NCBI GenBank assembly: GCA_902462325.1
Contig: CABQBF010000027.1
Coordinates: 1-22,425, forward strand
Direction of reading: 5' to 3'
DNA from: an uncultured Peptococcaceae bacterium
GTDB taxonomy: Bacteria; Bacillota; Peptococcia; Peptococcales; Peptococcaceae
DNA: 22,425 nucleotides
The notes beneath the pieces are model-generated. The model saw nothing but the letters and a program-made list of their open reading frames with translations. It made no database searches and was not told the origin of the DNA. This document shows, in pieces, positions 6,301 to 15,340 of the stretch. How positions within the stretch are numbered: position 1 is the stretch's first letter; each line of letters begins with the position of its first letter. The translations under genes were made by a program, and so were the position numbers.

Positions 6301-8880
6301 TTACACCTGCTTCAACGCCTCTTGATCGACTGCAATCAAGCTGTACAGCACCGTGGATGTTTCGCGGTTGGCGTCCATCTGCTGTTTGCGCGCGGCAATC
6401 TGCTCCTGATACAGGCGCACGTCCACCGGCTTCTGCCCTTGAATGCTGGATTGTACGGCCTGTAATTGGGCGGCGTTGGCCGTCACCTGCTGCTGATACT
6501 GCTCCAAAGCCGCTTTTCCTGTCTGCCGCGCCGCTATATCCATCACCGCTGCCCAATAGGCTGCTTCGCTGTCGAAGCCCTGCTGTTCAAGCCCCTGTTG
6601 CCACAGGCGCTGCGCCTGCTGACATTTAGCGGCTGTGTTCTCCAAGACACCCTCTTTTGCATGCAGATTTCCCTGCAGTTGGCTCAAAGTTTCTCTGGCC
6701 TGATTCCACTGTTGCTCCGCCGTCTGCTGAGCCGTTTTCAGCGCCTGCAGCTTACGCCGTAACACCGCCAGTTCCTGTTCTGCCGCCTGTTTATCGGCAT
6801 GTTGAAGCTGTTGCTTCATGCTGGCCAGTTGACTTTCCAGGGCGGCCAACTGCACATCAGCCTGCTGTTTTTGCTCTGTCAGAGTCTGCAAGCGTTCCCG
6901 TTGCTGCTGAATGGTTTGCTCCCGCTGTTGGATTTGCTGTTTGCAGCTTGCCAGTTGGGCTGTATGCTGTTCCGCCTGGGTTTTCTTGCGCTTTTCGTCG
7001 GCTAGTTGTTGCTGCACCGCCAGCAAAGACGGCCCAATTTCGTCGGGCGTGCATTTGGCTGCGTCGAAGCTATCGCCCAGCACCTTGCGTCCCGTTTGAT
7101 TGACGGCGTCCGCTTTGGCCCGATATTCCTGAATGACTGCGGTCAGCTTATCGGTTTCCTGCCGGTAGACAGCCTCTTTTTGTTCCAACAGACTGTGTTC
7201 TTGCTTCATGGCTTCATTGTCTACAAGCTGCCCAGTCTGCCGGGCCAACCGGATATGATGCACCGAGCCGCACACCGGACAGGGCTGTCCTTCCTGCAAG
7301 TTTTCCGCCAAAATAGCTGCCTGGCTATCTAAAAACACCTGATACAACTGCTGATAATGTTCCTGCTGCCGCTGCCATTGCTGCTGTGCCTGCTGCTGGC
7401 TGCGGCGGCTGACTGCACCCTTTTGCTTTAACAGTTCCAGCTCTTGTAACGCCTGCATAAGCTCTGTGAGCGCTGTTTTCCGTTCTTCCAACCGCTCCAT
7501 CCGCAGCCCGATGACATCCACCGGCTCTAGCTGGGCTTCCAGGCTGCTGCTCTGCGCCTTCTCCCGCTCCAGTTGAGTGAGCTGCTGCTCCAACTGCTGC
7601 TGGCATTGCTGTAATGCCAGCGCACCTGCCTGACATTGCCGGCTGCACTGCTGCCGTTGCTGCCAAGCAGTATCATAGGCCGCATATTGGGGCAAATTGG
7701 TCTCTATAGCCATGATGGATCGGGAAAGCGCCGGTTCCTCTTGCTCCATTGCGCGCCGCCGTTCTTCCGCCAACTGCTCCAGTTGGGCCGTTTGCCGCTG
7801 CTGCGCCCCGGCCTGCTGCCGCAAAGCGGTAATTTGTTCCATCAGCTCGTCCTGCTCCCGCTTTTTCTCCTGATACTCCCGTTCCAAATTCTGCACCAAG
7901 GCGGCTTTTTCTGCCCCAGCCAGCTTTTCCGCCAACTGCGCCATCTCGGTCTGCTGCGCTTTCAACCGCTGCTGTTCCTGCTCCAAAGCGGCATACTGTT
8001 CAAACAAGTGATTCAGCACCTCTGCCCCGTGCAGCATCTGCTGGAGCTGTTCCAGTTCTTTCTCATCGGCTTGTCGCTGTGTTTCCAGCGCGGTTCTGTG
8101 CTGTTCCGCCTCCTGCACAATCTGGCTGGCTAGGGCCAGCAGTTCTTCCTGGGCGCTCTCGCTGAATTTGGGACTGCCGGCAAAGGCTTCAGCATATTGG
8201 CTGTTCTCCATGCATTGAAACCGCTTCATTTCCCGCTGGATGGCTTCTCGATTCTGCACCAGCGCATCACTGCTGTTTTTGGCCCGTTCCTGCAGCAATT
8301 CTTCAATCATTCTGTAAATTCTGGTATCAAAAATTTTGGCAAAAATCTGCATCCGTTCTTTGGAGGACGCATGCAGCAGCTTCAGAAAATCCCCCTGGGC
8401 CAGCATGGCAATTTGGGTAAACTGGCTGGCCTCCAGCCCGATAATTTCTTTGATTTTACGGTCTGTCTCCGGTTTTTTGCCAGGATAAACGCTGCCGTCC
8501 GGCAAAATCAGCTCCACCTCCGGGCCAAACGGCGTTTTCAGTTTTTCATAACGCTCCTGTCCCTGTTCATCCACTACCTTTTTATAGCGGGTTTGCCGCG
8601 GCTTCCGAATGACGGTGTAAACCTCATCGTAATACAAAAACCGGAACTCCACCTCGGTTATCACATCCTGCCGGGCATACTGGCTGCGCATCATCTCGCC
8701 GTTGCGCTGGCCGCCGCTGGTTTCATCGAATAGTGCAAAGGTAATGGCGTCAAAGATGGTGGTCTTGCCAGAGCCGGTATCGCCGGCGATTAAAAACAAC
8801 CCGTGGTCAACTCTCGTAAAATCAATCTCGGCCTCCTGATAGGAGCCAAAAGCTGTCATTTTCAGATAAAGTGGTTTCAC
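6301..8880 (-). CDS. sbcC: SbcC N-terminal part: DNA repair ATPase truncated before its C-terminal head
   Basis: SbcC/Rad50-type SMC-like ATPase, 859 codons before the stop. Residues 1-170 form the N-terminal head with Walker A GDTGSGKTT (33-41) and a Q-loop region AMLAQGDFLKLL. Long Gln/Glu/Leu-rich coiled coils follow, interrupted by the zinc hook CPVC near residue 536. The start is GTG at 8880, directly after the SbcD TGA, with GGAGG eight bases upstream. Full-length SbcC is about 1000-1050 aa. Adding the in-frame sequence downstream of the stop gives 1055 codons, so this is one gene split by a TAA. As written, the product lacks the signature and Walker B and should not hydrolyse ATP. Partner of SbcD in trimming DNA ends and hairpins. 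Confidence 0.9.
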   Translation of the reverse strand: MKPLYLKMTAFGSYQEAEIDFTRVDHGLFLIAGDTGSGKTTIFDAITFALFDETSGGQRNGEMMRSQYARQDVITEVEFRFLYYDEVYTVIRKPRQTRYKKVVDEQGQERYEKLKTPFGPEVELILPDGSVYPGKKPETDRKIKEIIGLEASQFTQIAMLAQGDFLKLLHASSKERMQIFAKIFDTRIYRMIEELLQERAKNSSDALVQNREAIQREMKRFQCMENSQYAEAFAGSPKFSESAQEELLALASQIVQEAEQHRTALETQRQADEKELEQLQQMLHGAEVLNHLFEQYAALEQEQQRLKAQQTEMAQLAEKLAGAEKAALVQNLEREYQEKKREQDELMEQITALRQQAGAQQRQTAQLEQLAEERRRAMEQEEPALSRSIMAIETNLPQYAAYDTAWQQRQQCSRQCQAGALALQQCQQQLEQQLTQLEREKAQSSSLEAQLEPVDVIGLRMERLEERKTALTELMQALQELELLKQKGAVSRRSQQQAQQQWQRQQEHYQQLYQVFLDSQAAILAENLQEGQPCPVCGSVHHIRLARQTGQLVDNEAMKQEHSLLEQKEAVYRQETDKLTAVIQEYRAKADAVNQTGRKVLGDSFDAAKCTPDEIGPSLLAVQQQLADEKRKKTQAEQHTAQLASCKQQIQQREQTIQQQRERLQTLTEQKQQADVQLAALESQLASMKQQLQHADKQAAEQELAVLRRKLQALKTAQQTAEQQWNQARETLSQLQGNLHAKEGVLENTAAKCQQAQRLWQQGLEQQGFDSEAAYWAAVMDIAARQTGKAALEQYQQQVTANAAQLQAVQSSIQGQKPVDVRLYQEQIAARKQQMDANRETSTVLYSLIAVDQEALKQV

Positions 8881-10044
8881 TCACTGCACCTCCTCCGCTG
8901 CGGCAGCAATGATATCCGCCATCAGCCGCCCTTCTTCCCCGCTCAAAGGCTGCCCGTTCATCTCCTGATAAAAAGCCTGAAAGGCCTCGAAGGGCTGCAA
9001 ATGCTCCTCACAGGATAAATCGGCCGATAATTTCTGACGAATACGCCGGTTATCCAGCCGTACCTCCAAAATACGATGATACCGCTCCTCCAACTGGTCC
9101 TTAGGCCGGTAAAGCGGTTCCTCATCGGTCAAAGTAACGCTCACATAATCGTCCTGCACGGCATCCTCTGCCTGCGCCAACACCTCCGCCAAGGTGCCCT
9201 GCAGTGTGCGCACATCCCGCAGCGCTGTCAGCGGCAGCAGTTCAATTTGCGGCGGCGCGCCCTTTTCGCCTAAGGTCACCAAGGTAACGCCCTTTTGATG
9301 CCGCGCTTCACTGACCGAATATTTCAGCGGCGTACCGCTGTAGCGGATATGATCGCCGCCGATTTTCTGCGGGCCGTGGATATGCCCCAGCGCCACATAA
9401 TCAAACTGCTGCACACGGCCCACGTCTACACTATCAATGCCGCCCACTGAAAGCGAGGACTGCTCCGACTCACACAGCACCGGCGCCGTTTCTCCGGCCA
9501 CAAAGAATTGATGGGCCACCAGCACATTGCGCTGGCTGTAATCAATCTGCTCCCGCTCTAAAACGGCTTGCACAGCGCTGTCATAGCTGGTGACAGCGCC
9601 TTCGTCAAACAAATGGCGCACATCCCTGGGCCGGATAAACGGCAGCAGATAAAAATGCACCGGGCCGTAATCATCCTGCAGCACAATCTGTTTTAAGGCT
9701 TCTCCTTCCGACGGCGCTTTGGCCGACACATAAATACGGCTGCGCTCTAAAAAATCGCTGGCATACTGCAAACGGGCTCCATTGTCGTGATTGCCGGCAA
9801 TGACCAACACCGGCATTCGCTCCGTCAACTCGGACAGATCGTTGAGAAACTGATTGAATAAGTCGTAAGCCTCTGCCGACGGCGCCGCCTTATCATAAAT
9901 ATCGCCGGCAATGACCAGCACATCGGGCTTGTATTCCCGCCCATAGGCTATGATACTCTGCAAGATGTGGGCCTGTTCTTCCCGCAGGCTATATCCATAC
10001 AGTTGCTTGCCGATATGCAAGTCCGAAATATGAAAAATGCGCAT
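8881..10044 (-). CDS. sbcD: SbcD, nuclease subunit of the SbcCD (Mre11-Rad50) complex
   Basis: A 387-residue calcineurin-like metallophosphoesterase with all five expected motifs: ISDLHIG (D8, H10), AGDIYD (G47-D48), AGNHD (N85-H86-D87), VAHQF (H178) and GHIHG (H221, H223). These ligate the two metal ions of the Mre11-family exo/endonuclease. The length matches SbcD (about 370-410 aa). The C-terminal part (about 280-387) would be the capping region that contacts SbcC. The start at 10044 has AAAGGAG six bases upstream. The stop touches the sbcC GTG with no gap, so the two are translationally coupled. The DUF445 gene ends only 26 bases upstream, so all three are probably co-transcribed. With sbcC interrupted, SbcD may work without its ATPase partner. 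Confidence 0.95.
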   Translation of the reverse strand: MRIFHISDLHIGKQLYGYSLREEQAHILQSIIAYGREYKPDVLVIAGDIYDKAAPSAEAYDLFNQFLNDLSELTERMPVLVIAGNHDNGARLQYASDFLERSRIYVSAKAPSEGEALKQIVLQDDYGPVHFYLLPFIRPRDVRHLFDEGAVTSYDSAVQAVLEREQIDYSQRNVLVAHQFFVAGETAPVLCESEQSSLSVGGIDSVDVGRVQQFDYVALGHIHGPQKIGGDHIRYSGTPLKYSVSEARHQKGVTLVTLGEKGAPPQIELLPLTALRDVRTLQGTLAEVLAQAEDAVQDDYVSVTLTDEEPLYRPKDQLEERYHRILEVRLDNRRIRQKLSADLSCEEHLQPFEAFQAFYQEMNGQPLSGEEGRLMADIIAAAAEEVQ

Positions 10045-10070
10045 AGCAAACTCCTTTCTGCTTAACAGGT

Positions 10071-13000
10071 TTACAGTAAATACAGCAGCATGCCAGGCAA
10101 GGCAAAGGCCGCACCCAGCCAGCCCCGATTTTCAATATGCACCAGATATTGACTGGCAAAGCCCCGCACCACCGTTTCCAGATGGGCGCTGTCCATGGCA
10201 ATCAACTGCCGTTCCGCCAACCGGGACAAATCCATCGCCGCCAGCAGTTGCACGCCGTATTCCTCCGCCACTGCAAAAGCTGCCTGTATCATTGGCTGCA
10301 GCAAAGCCGTCCGGCTGTCCTCCGGCAGCAGACGTTCCCACTGGGCTGTAAGCTGCAGCACCAATAATTCACTTTCGTACCCCAGCCACTGCTGAAACCG
10401 CCCGTCGGCCAACAGCGACGCCCAGCCCTGCTCCAGCACAGCCGCAGCCTGCGGCCAATCCAGCCATTGCTGAAGCCGGGTAATCGAAATATTTTCCTGC
10501 AGGCGCAGTTGCAAGCCGCGCAGCAGTTGGTGCAGTCCTTCACACTGCCATAGCTGCTCCAACGGCAGCTTGCCTGAAAAACCGTCAGTCAACTGTCGAA
10601 GCGTCAAAGGCCCCAGCTTTTGCTGATATACCTTTTCCGCCAAAGGCTGCCAGCAATCCAATGCCGCAGCGCCGTGCATCTGCCAGTGGAACCCGAGCTG
10701 CATCTGTATCCGCTCCAGCAGCGTGTCCAGCTTCAGCCAATGGCCCCAGGTTTCCAGCGGCAGTGTCGTTGCTTTTTCCACCGCCTGCGCAGCGATCCGG
10801 CCTGCACTCCGATGCAGCACCGGTTGGGCCAGCAACGATTGCAGCATAGCCTGCACTTGCTGCTGCCGAATTGGAAGCTGCAGCAGCGCAGGAAAAATCT
10901 GCTGCTGCCAGCACTGCAAACAAAGTGCTTGCAGTTCCTTTCGCTTTACCGATAAAAAGATGGGCAGCTTTTGACTCAACAGGCGATTTACAATCTGCGC
11001 CACAATCTCATCGCCGCCCAGCATGCTGTAGCCCATTTGCTGCATCAGCCCCAGCCGATTCAAACTAGCCTGCTGTACGGCTGCCGTAATGACTTCCTGT
11101 CGTTCCTGCAGCATTGACAGTAAGGTTTGTTCCACCAGTCGGAACAGGCTGGACAGATTTTGCGCTATGAGCCCATCGCCATGTTGGGCTAGCCATTGCT
11201 TGAACCGTTGTTCTTCTAGGAGTCCAGCCAACCAGTCTGCCAGTTCTGTACTGTGGTTTTCCTGGGCCAACCAGCCCTCCGTGCAGCTTTGTATGTGCCG
11301 CTGCAACGCCTGGTTTTGCTGGACCGAAAGCATTTGCTGAAAGGAACCGCCACTGTGCAGCGCAGCTTGGCATAAAGATACCAAATCAGGCAGCGGTTGC
11401 TTGCGGAGCCAGCCCTGCAGCCCCTGCCAAAGCTGCTGGAAAGAAACGATTTTCGATAGCGGAATTTCCGCCTGTAGCTGCTGCACGGCCCATTGCTGCA
11501 ATGCGGGCAAAAGCAGCCGCTCCAATTGGCCTTCCTCCAGCGGACTGCCGCACAGGAAAGCCAACGGCATGCCGCCCAGCCGTTCCAATCCCCTTTTACA
11601 GCCAGCCGCCCCTTGCTGCTCCAACCAGGTTTGTAAAGCCTGGGCCATAGGCTTACGATAGGCCGCTGCCTCCGCCGCCAAAGCTCCCATTCGTTGCCGG
11701 TTGCCGGTCAATGTTGCGCCATAAGTCATCCATTGGGGCTGACTTTGCCGCAACAACTGTTCCAACACGTCGGCATTGATGACATAGCGTTCCACCAGTT
11801 GTCCCATACTGTGCGCAAAACGCTCTTTTTGCTTGGGAATAACGCCCTGCAGCATGTCGATGCCGCCAACCGGCTCATAGGGCCAAAACAGCCCTTTAAC
11901 TGCCGCACAATTGGTGCCGTAACCCACTGCGCCAAACACCGCCGATTTTCCCGCCAGCACACTGACCAGCATGGCAGGATTGGCAATGGCCGCCGCAGGT
12001 ACTGCTATGGATAACGCCGTGCCTACCGTAGCGCCAGCCACTGCGCCCATACCGGCGCCCAAATAATTGAGCGGCTGCAGCTCCCGGCCCATAAAATCCT
12101 CTACCAGTTTCAGCATTTCTTCTTCGCTTAGCTGCTGAATTTGCCCTTCCGCCAGCTTGCTCAAACGGCCCTGCATGGCCGATAAGCCCAGCTCTGTCAC
12201 GGTTGCCAAAATTTGCGGCTGTTTCTGGAAAAGCCACGGCTGCGCCAGCGCCAATACTTGCTCCCCTGTATAACGATCTGCCAGTTGCTGAAGCAATTGT
12301 TGGCCCCGCTGTTCCACCAAATACTCCAGTCCATCATACAAAGCTCCATACAGGTCTTTTGCAGGCGCCTGCGGCAATGTTTCCGCCAGATGGCGGCATC
12401 CTTGCTGCACCAGCTTCTGCAGCCAAACCGCCGCCTGCTGTTCCTCCATATCCAACAGTTGATTGACCGTAAGCCCCAGCACCTGCTGCCTTTGTCCCCG
12501 CAGCAGGGCGGCCGCGTCCACCTTGTCCAGCCAACGCAGCAAAAAGCCTGCCAGCCACTGCTCCATGACCGGCTGATACTGGACCAGCCGTAAAGAGCCC
12601 GGTTTCCAATGCAGCAACTGTTCCGCCAATTCAGCCCCCGACTGCTCTAAAACCCGCTGCAAATTCTCTGTCAATAGCAACTGCAAAATCTTTTGTAGCT
12701 GGCCTTTTTTATTCCAGCGCTGTACCAATTCCCCCAAGCTCTGCTCCTGCAAAGCGCTGCCAATGTGCTCCAATAGCGCGGCTGCCGTCTGTTGACTGGT
12801 CTGTCCATTTAAGAAATAAGGCTCCAGCAGCGTTCCCAAATCGGTCTGCTGTAAAATCTGCTGCAATAAGCTATCTTTTAGCTGCAGCAACAGCATTCCC
12901 TTCATTCCGCCAGCCTCGGCAGCCACTTCCTCCACCGCGCTTTCCAGCATGGCCTCTACCGATTGCCGGTTGGCTTCCAGCCAATTCAGCACTTCTTCTA

Positions 13001-13931
13001 GCAACGACGGCATTTGCTGTTGCAGCAGCGGCGCCAGCGTCTCCAACCATGCAGTTGGGATAACCTGACTGGCCGGTGCTGTCACCGTTTCCAAGGCTTG
13101 CACCAATTGCTGCGCCGCAAAAGCCAAAAAGACTTCCCCTTCTGAACTTTTCAGCGCCGCCAAAATTCCATCGCACAGCTCCTGCCCGTCGCAGCGTAAA
13201 TACTGGCCCAGAACAGCGTCGTCCATATACTGGTCCAGCTCCAATAAAACCGGACGGAGCTGCAACTGCTGAATCGTCTGCAACAGTAGCTGCTCCAGTT
13301 CCGCCGCATATTGCTCCTGTATCCATGCAGGCCATTGACTGCTGATGAAAGCCGCATTGTCAATCACCGTTTTACACAACGGCCCAAATCCCAACTGCTC
13401 CAAATCAGCGGAGCCCTTTTCCGCCCGCCAGCTACGCCAGAACTGTTCTGCAAACTGCTCCTGCTGCAATGTCGTCAACAAGGTCTGCTCCAACTGTTTC
13501 GTCAGCCGCTGGCATTGTGCTTCCGTCAAAAGCTGCTGTAAGGGCAGATGTTTTTTCAACAGCAACAAAATCTGCTCCCGTTCCTGCTGCAAAAATTGTA
13601 TCGCCAGCTCCTGCAGAAAAGCAGTGCGCTCCGCAGAGTCCGGCAACGCAGAGAGTTTTTGCTGCTGCAATGCCTGCGGCAATTCCCTCTGCAAAAATGC
13701 TTCCAGCGCCTGCGCCAACTTCTGCTGTACCTCCGGCAACTGCAATTGCTGCTGCAGCACCGCCTGGGTCAACACTTGCTCCTCCAACAGACGACCAGCT
13801 TCCCGGGCAAATTCCTCCCTGGTCTGTTCAATCACACCGCCGGGCTGAAACAGACTGCGGATAGCCGTATGATTGGTTACATACCCAGTCAACGCACCCA
13901 GCAGCGTTTCTGTTATCAATTGCGTCAGCAT
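10071..13931 (-). CDS. Giant two-module DUF445-family membrane protein
   Basis: A 1286-residue protein, roughly three times the usual DUF445 size (about 370-450 aa, YheB-like). The N-terminus has the family signature LLGALTGYVTNHTAIRSLF (about residues 10-29). A long stretch rich in Gln and Leu, helical in character, follows to about 630. A central hydrophobic block, GAGMGAVAGATVGTAL through the second signature GYGTNCAAVKGLFWP near 665, is followed by another Gln/Leu-rich helical stretch. The C-terminus ends in a hydrophobic helix, WLGAAFALPGMLLYLL. This reads as two DUF445 modules fused head to tail with membrane anchors at both ends and in the middle. Function is unknown even for the short members; links to membrane or envelope structure are only guesses. 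The start at 13931 follows AGGAGG by seven bases. It heads the sbcD-sbcC operon. Confidence 0.85.
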   Translation of the reverse strand: MLTQLITETLLGALTGYVTNHTAIRSLFQPGGVIEQTREEFAREAGRLLEEQVLTQAVLQQQLQLPEVQQKLAQALEAFLQRELPQALQQQKLSALPDSAERTAFLQELAIQFLQQEREQILLLLKKHLPLQQLLTEAQCQRLTKQLEQTLLTTLQQEQFAEQFWRSWRAEKGSADLEQLGFGPLCKTVIDNAAFISSQWPAWIQEQYAAELEQLLLQTIQQLQLRPVLLELDQYMDDAVLGQYLRCDGQELCDGILAALKSSEGEVFLAFAAQQLVQALETVTAPASQVIPTAWLETLAPLLQQQMPSLLEEVLNWLEANRQSVEAMLESAVEEVAAEAGGMKGMLLLQLKDSLLQQILQQTDLGTLLEPYFLNGQTSQQTAAALLEHIGSALQEQSLGELVQRWNKKGQLQKILQLLLTENLQRVLEQSGAELAEQLLHWKPGSLRLVQYQPVMEQWLAGFLLRWLDKVDAAALLRGQRQQVLGLTVNQLLDMEEQQAAVWLQKLVQQGCRHLAETLPQAPAKDLYGALYDGLEYLVEQRGQQLLQQLADRYTGEQVLALAQPWLFQKQPQILATVTELGLSAMQGRLSKLAEGQIQQLSEEEMLKLVEDFMGRELQPLNYLGAGMGAVAGATVGTALSIAVPAAAIANPAMLVSVLAGKSAVFGAVGYGTNCAAVKGLFWPYEPVGGIDMLQGVIPKQKERFAHSMGQLVERYVINADVLEQLLRQSQPQWMTYGATLTGNRQRMGALAAEAAAYRKPMAQALQTWLEQQGAAGCKRGLERLGGMPLAFLCGSPLEEGQLERLLLPALQQWAVQQLQAEIPLSKIVSFQQLWQGLQGWLRKQPLPDLVSLCQAALHSGGSFQQMLSVQQNQALQRHIQSCTEGWLAQENHSTELADWLAGLLEEQRFKQWLAQHGDGLIAQNLSSLFRLVEQTLLSMLQERQEVITAAVQQASLNRLGLMQQMGYSMLGGDEIVAQIVNRLLSQKLPIFLSVKRKELQALCLQCWQQQIFPALLQLPIRQQQVQAMLQSLLAQPVLHRSAGRIAAQAVEKATTLPLETWGHWLKLDTLLERIQMQLGFHWQMHGAAALDCWQPLAEKVYQQKLGPLTLRQLTDGFSGKLPLEQLWQCEGLHQLLRGLQLRLQENISITRLQQWLDWPQAAAVLEQGWASLLADGRFQQWLGYESELLVLQLTAQWERLLPEDSRTALLQPMIQAAFAVAEEYGVQLLAAMDLSRLAERQLIAMDSAHLETVVRGFASQYLVHIENRGWLGAAFALPGMLLYLL

Positions 13932-14034
13932 GTTCGTTCCTCCTATGCACCATTCTACTCTATCTTTCCGCTCTATCCTCTAGTATGTCCACTTTCAAAA
14001 ACTGCAAGCAATTTATCTCAATCACGAATGCTAT

Positions 14035-14043
14035 ATTATAACA
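14035..14043 (-). promoter_or_regulatory. Extended -10 promoter for the DUF445-sbcD-sbcC operon
   Basis: The minus strand reads TGT TATAAT, a perfect extended -10, about 104 bases upstream of the DUF445 start. Seventeen bases further upstream is TTGTGT (14063-14058), which shares only TTG with the -35 consensus. Confidence 0.5.
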
Positions 14044-14096
14044 TATTTCCAACCGGAACACAAAATTTCCTGGCAATCCACATGACAACCCACCTC

Positions 14097-14157
14097 AGCG
14101 TCACCACAAATGTTCAAAGGTCCTTCGCATGAACATTCTGACACTACTTGTGGCGCT
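14097..14157. repeat. Nested inverted repeat between ytxC terminator and DUF445 promoter
   Basis: An inner perfect 8-bp pair AATGTTCA (14109-14116) / TGAACATT (14130-14137) encloses 13 bases. Outer pairs CCACAA / TTGTGG (14104-14109 / 14148-14153) and AGCG / CGCT (14097-14100 / 14154-14157) are arranged symmetrically. The rest of the 13932-14270 gap holds only the promoter and terminator listed separately. Role unknown: operator sites or a structured RNA. Confidence 0.45.
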
Positions 14158-14229
14158 AACCCGTTCCACACCTTTCCTGCCGACTGCTATGTAATCGCTT
14201 TTTCTTTTTATGCTGTACCTATACCACAT

Positions 14230-14270
14230 AAAAACTGGCTGCCAGAAATTTTGCTCCGGCAACCGTTTTT
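14230..14270 (-). terminator. Rho-independent terminator of the ytxC-like gene
   Basis: Directly after the ytxC stop, the minus strand forms GGTTGCC / GGCAGCC (7 bp, one G-U) with a 14-base loop. AAAAAC before it and GTTTTT after it extend the stem and supply the U-run. Confidence 0.75.
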
Positions 14271-15056
14271 TCATTTTTGCTCTGCTTTTTGCCAAACCAT
14301 CTGCTCGCCAAAAACCCGCTGCAGCAGCACTAAAAATTCACCAGATTTTGGCCGTTCCTTTACTTCCAGATAAATGGTGCGGGGCAACAAGGTGATTAAA
14401 ATGCTCATGATTAAATCATTCTCACTGACGCCGGTGATTTCCCCCTCCAACAGCGATTCCAGATAAATCTGCCGCAAATCATTGCCCCATTCGTCCGTTA
14501 AAGTAAAATGATCGCCATACAGCGTTAAATAGGCTTGCTCCAGCAAAGGCGGCTGCACCGAAATGAAAAAGCGCAGCAGCTCCACAAACTCCTCCTGCTC
14601 CAGTTCACTTTCCAAACGATGATATTCCTCCTGCATCAGCCGCTGCAACAGACGCTTTAAGCGCTTAGCCGAAAAACGCAGATAGCCGCTCACATTAAAG
14701 CAACCGGTATCTGGCAGCATACGCTCCAAATCCCGGCGAATGAGCCCGCGCAGTTGCTGCTCCATTTTTTCAATGCGGCGCTTCGCCTGCTGCTGAAAAT
14801 CACCATAAGCCTCCGGCTCCAGCAAATGCCGGTAATAACTGCCTTCCTCCTGTAGAATCCAGTGCATACTCTCCTGAAAAATAACGGTTTCCAGCAAATC
14901 ATAAAATTCGCTTACGTTCTCTGCTCGCAGCAGCATTCTGTCATAACCATGCTGCCGTAAGGCTCCAGCCTGCGCCTGACCATGCTCCAACCAATCGGTC
15001 AGCTCTGGATTTCGCTTCAAGGCTCCCGCCGGAATATCCAAAAAAATATTTTGCAT
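14271..15056 (-). CDS. ytxC: YtxC-like sporulation-associated protein
   Basis: A 261-residue soluble protein without signal peptide or membrane helix. It resembles the YtxC family (B. subtilis YtxC is about 280 aa), found in spore-forming Firmicutes and of unknown biochemical function. Family-like patches are CFNVSGYLRFSAKRLKRLL (about 123-141), which matches the family's GF-RFR-K-Y block, and EFVELLRFFISVQPPLLEQAYL (about 161-182), which matches the LLKYFVDIQEPKI block. The open frame can be extended two codons to a GTG at 15062, but GAGGAG sits nine bases before the ATG at 15056 and only three before the GTG, so the ATG is preferred. It is transcribed alone, with a terminator directly downstream. 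Its presence hints at a spore-forming lineage. Recognition is from memory of the family pattern, not a search. Confidence 0.7.
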   Translation of the reverse strand: MQNIFLDIPAGALKRNPELTDWLEHGQAQAGALRQHGYDRMLLRAENVSEFYDLLETVIFQESMHWILQEEGSYYRHLLEPEAYGDFQQQAKRRIEKMEQQLRGLIRRDLERMLPDTGCFNVSGYLRFSAKRLKRLLQRLMQEEYHRLESELEQEEFVELLRFFISVQPPLLEQAYLTLYGDHFTLTDEWGNDLRQIYLESLLEGEITGVSENDLIMSILITLLPRTIYLEVKERPKSGEFLVLLQRVFGEQMVWQKAEQK

Positions 15057-15276
15057 CTGCACCAGCTCCTCGCAACTATTCTACGATATTCTATGAAAGA
15101 TATGCCTTGTGATTGCTGCTAACACAACCGTTCTTTCCCCATAGATACGTTTTCTTTCTTCATATGCAAATGCTGCCTGTCTGGTGTCTGATTTTTTATT
15201 ATTTTTATTTTTTAGTATGCGCTGTAAAACGAACTATATTGCAGGCAAAAAACAACATTCATTCGTCGTCGAACCA

Positions 15277-15304
15277 TTGTTTTTTCTGCAAAACATGTTA
15301 TACT
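15277..15304 (+). promoter_or_regulatory. Candidate promoter of the DUF1847 gene
   Basis: TATACT (15299-15304), preceded by TGT to give an extended -10, with TTGTTT (15277-15282) 16 bases upstream as a weak -35. It lies 36 bases before the ATG. The remainder of the 15057-15340 gap shows no other clear signal. Confidence 0.5.
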
Positions 15305-15340
15305 GAAACTAATTTCAATTTTCAGAAAAGAGTGAATGAT

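Noticed and set aside
13548..14132. Rightward Leu/Gln-rich frames over the DUF445 gene
   Set aside because: The CAG/CTG-rich DUF445 codons produce long open antisense frames of low complexity; none has a start signal or domain.
15113..15340. Upstream extension of the DUF1847 gene
   Set aside because: It has no ribosome binding site, would run through the promoter, and is not protein-like; the family begins at the Cys cluster.
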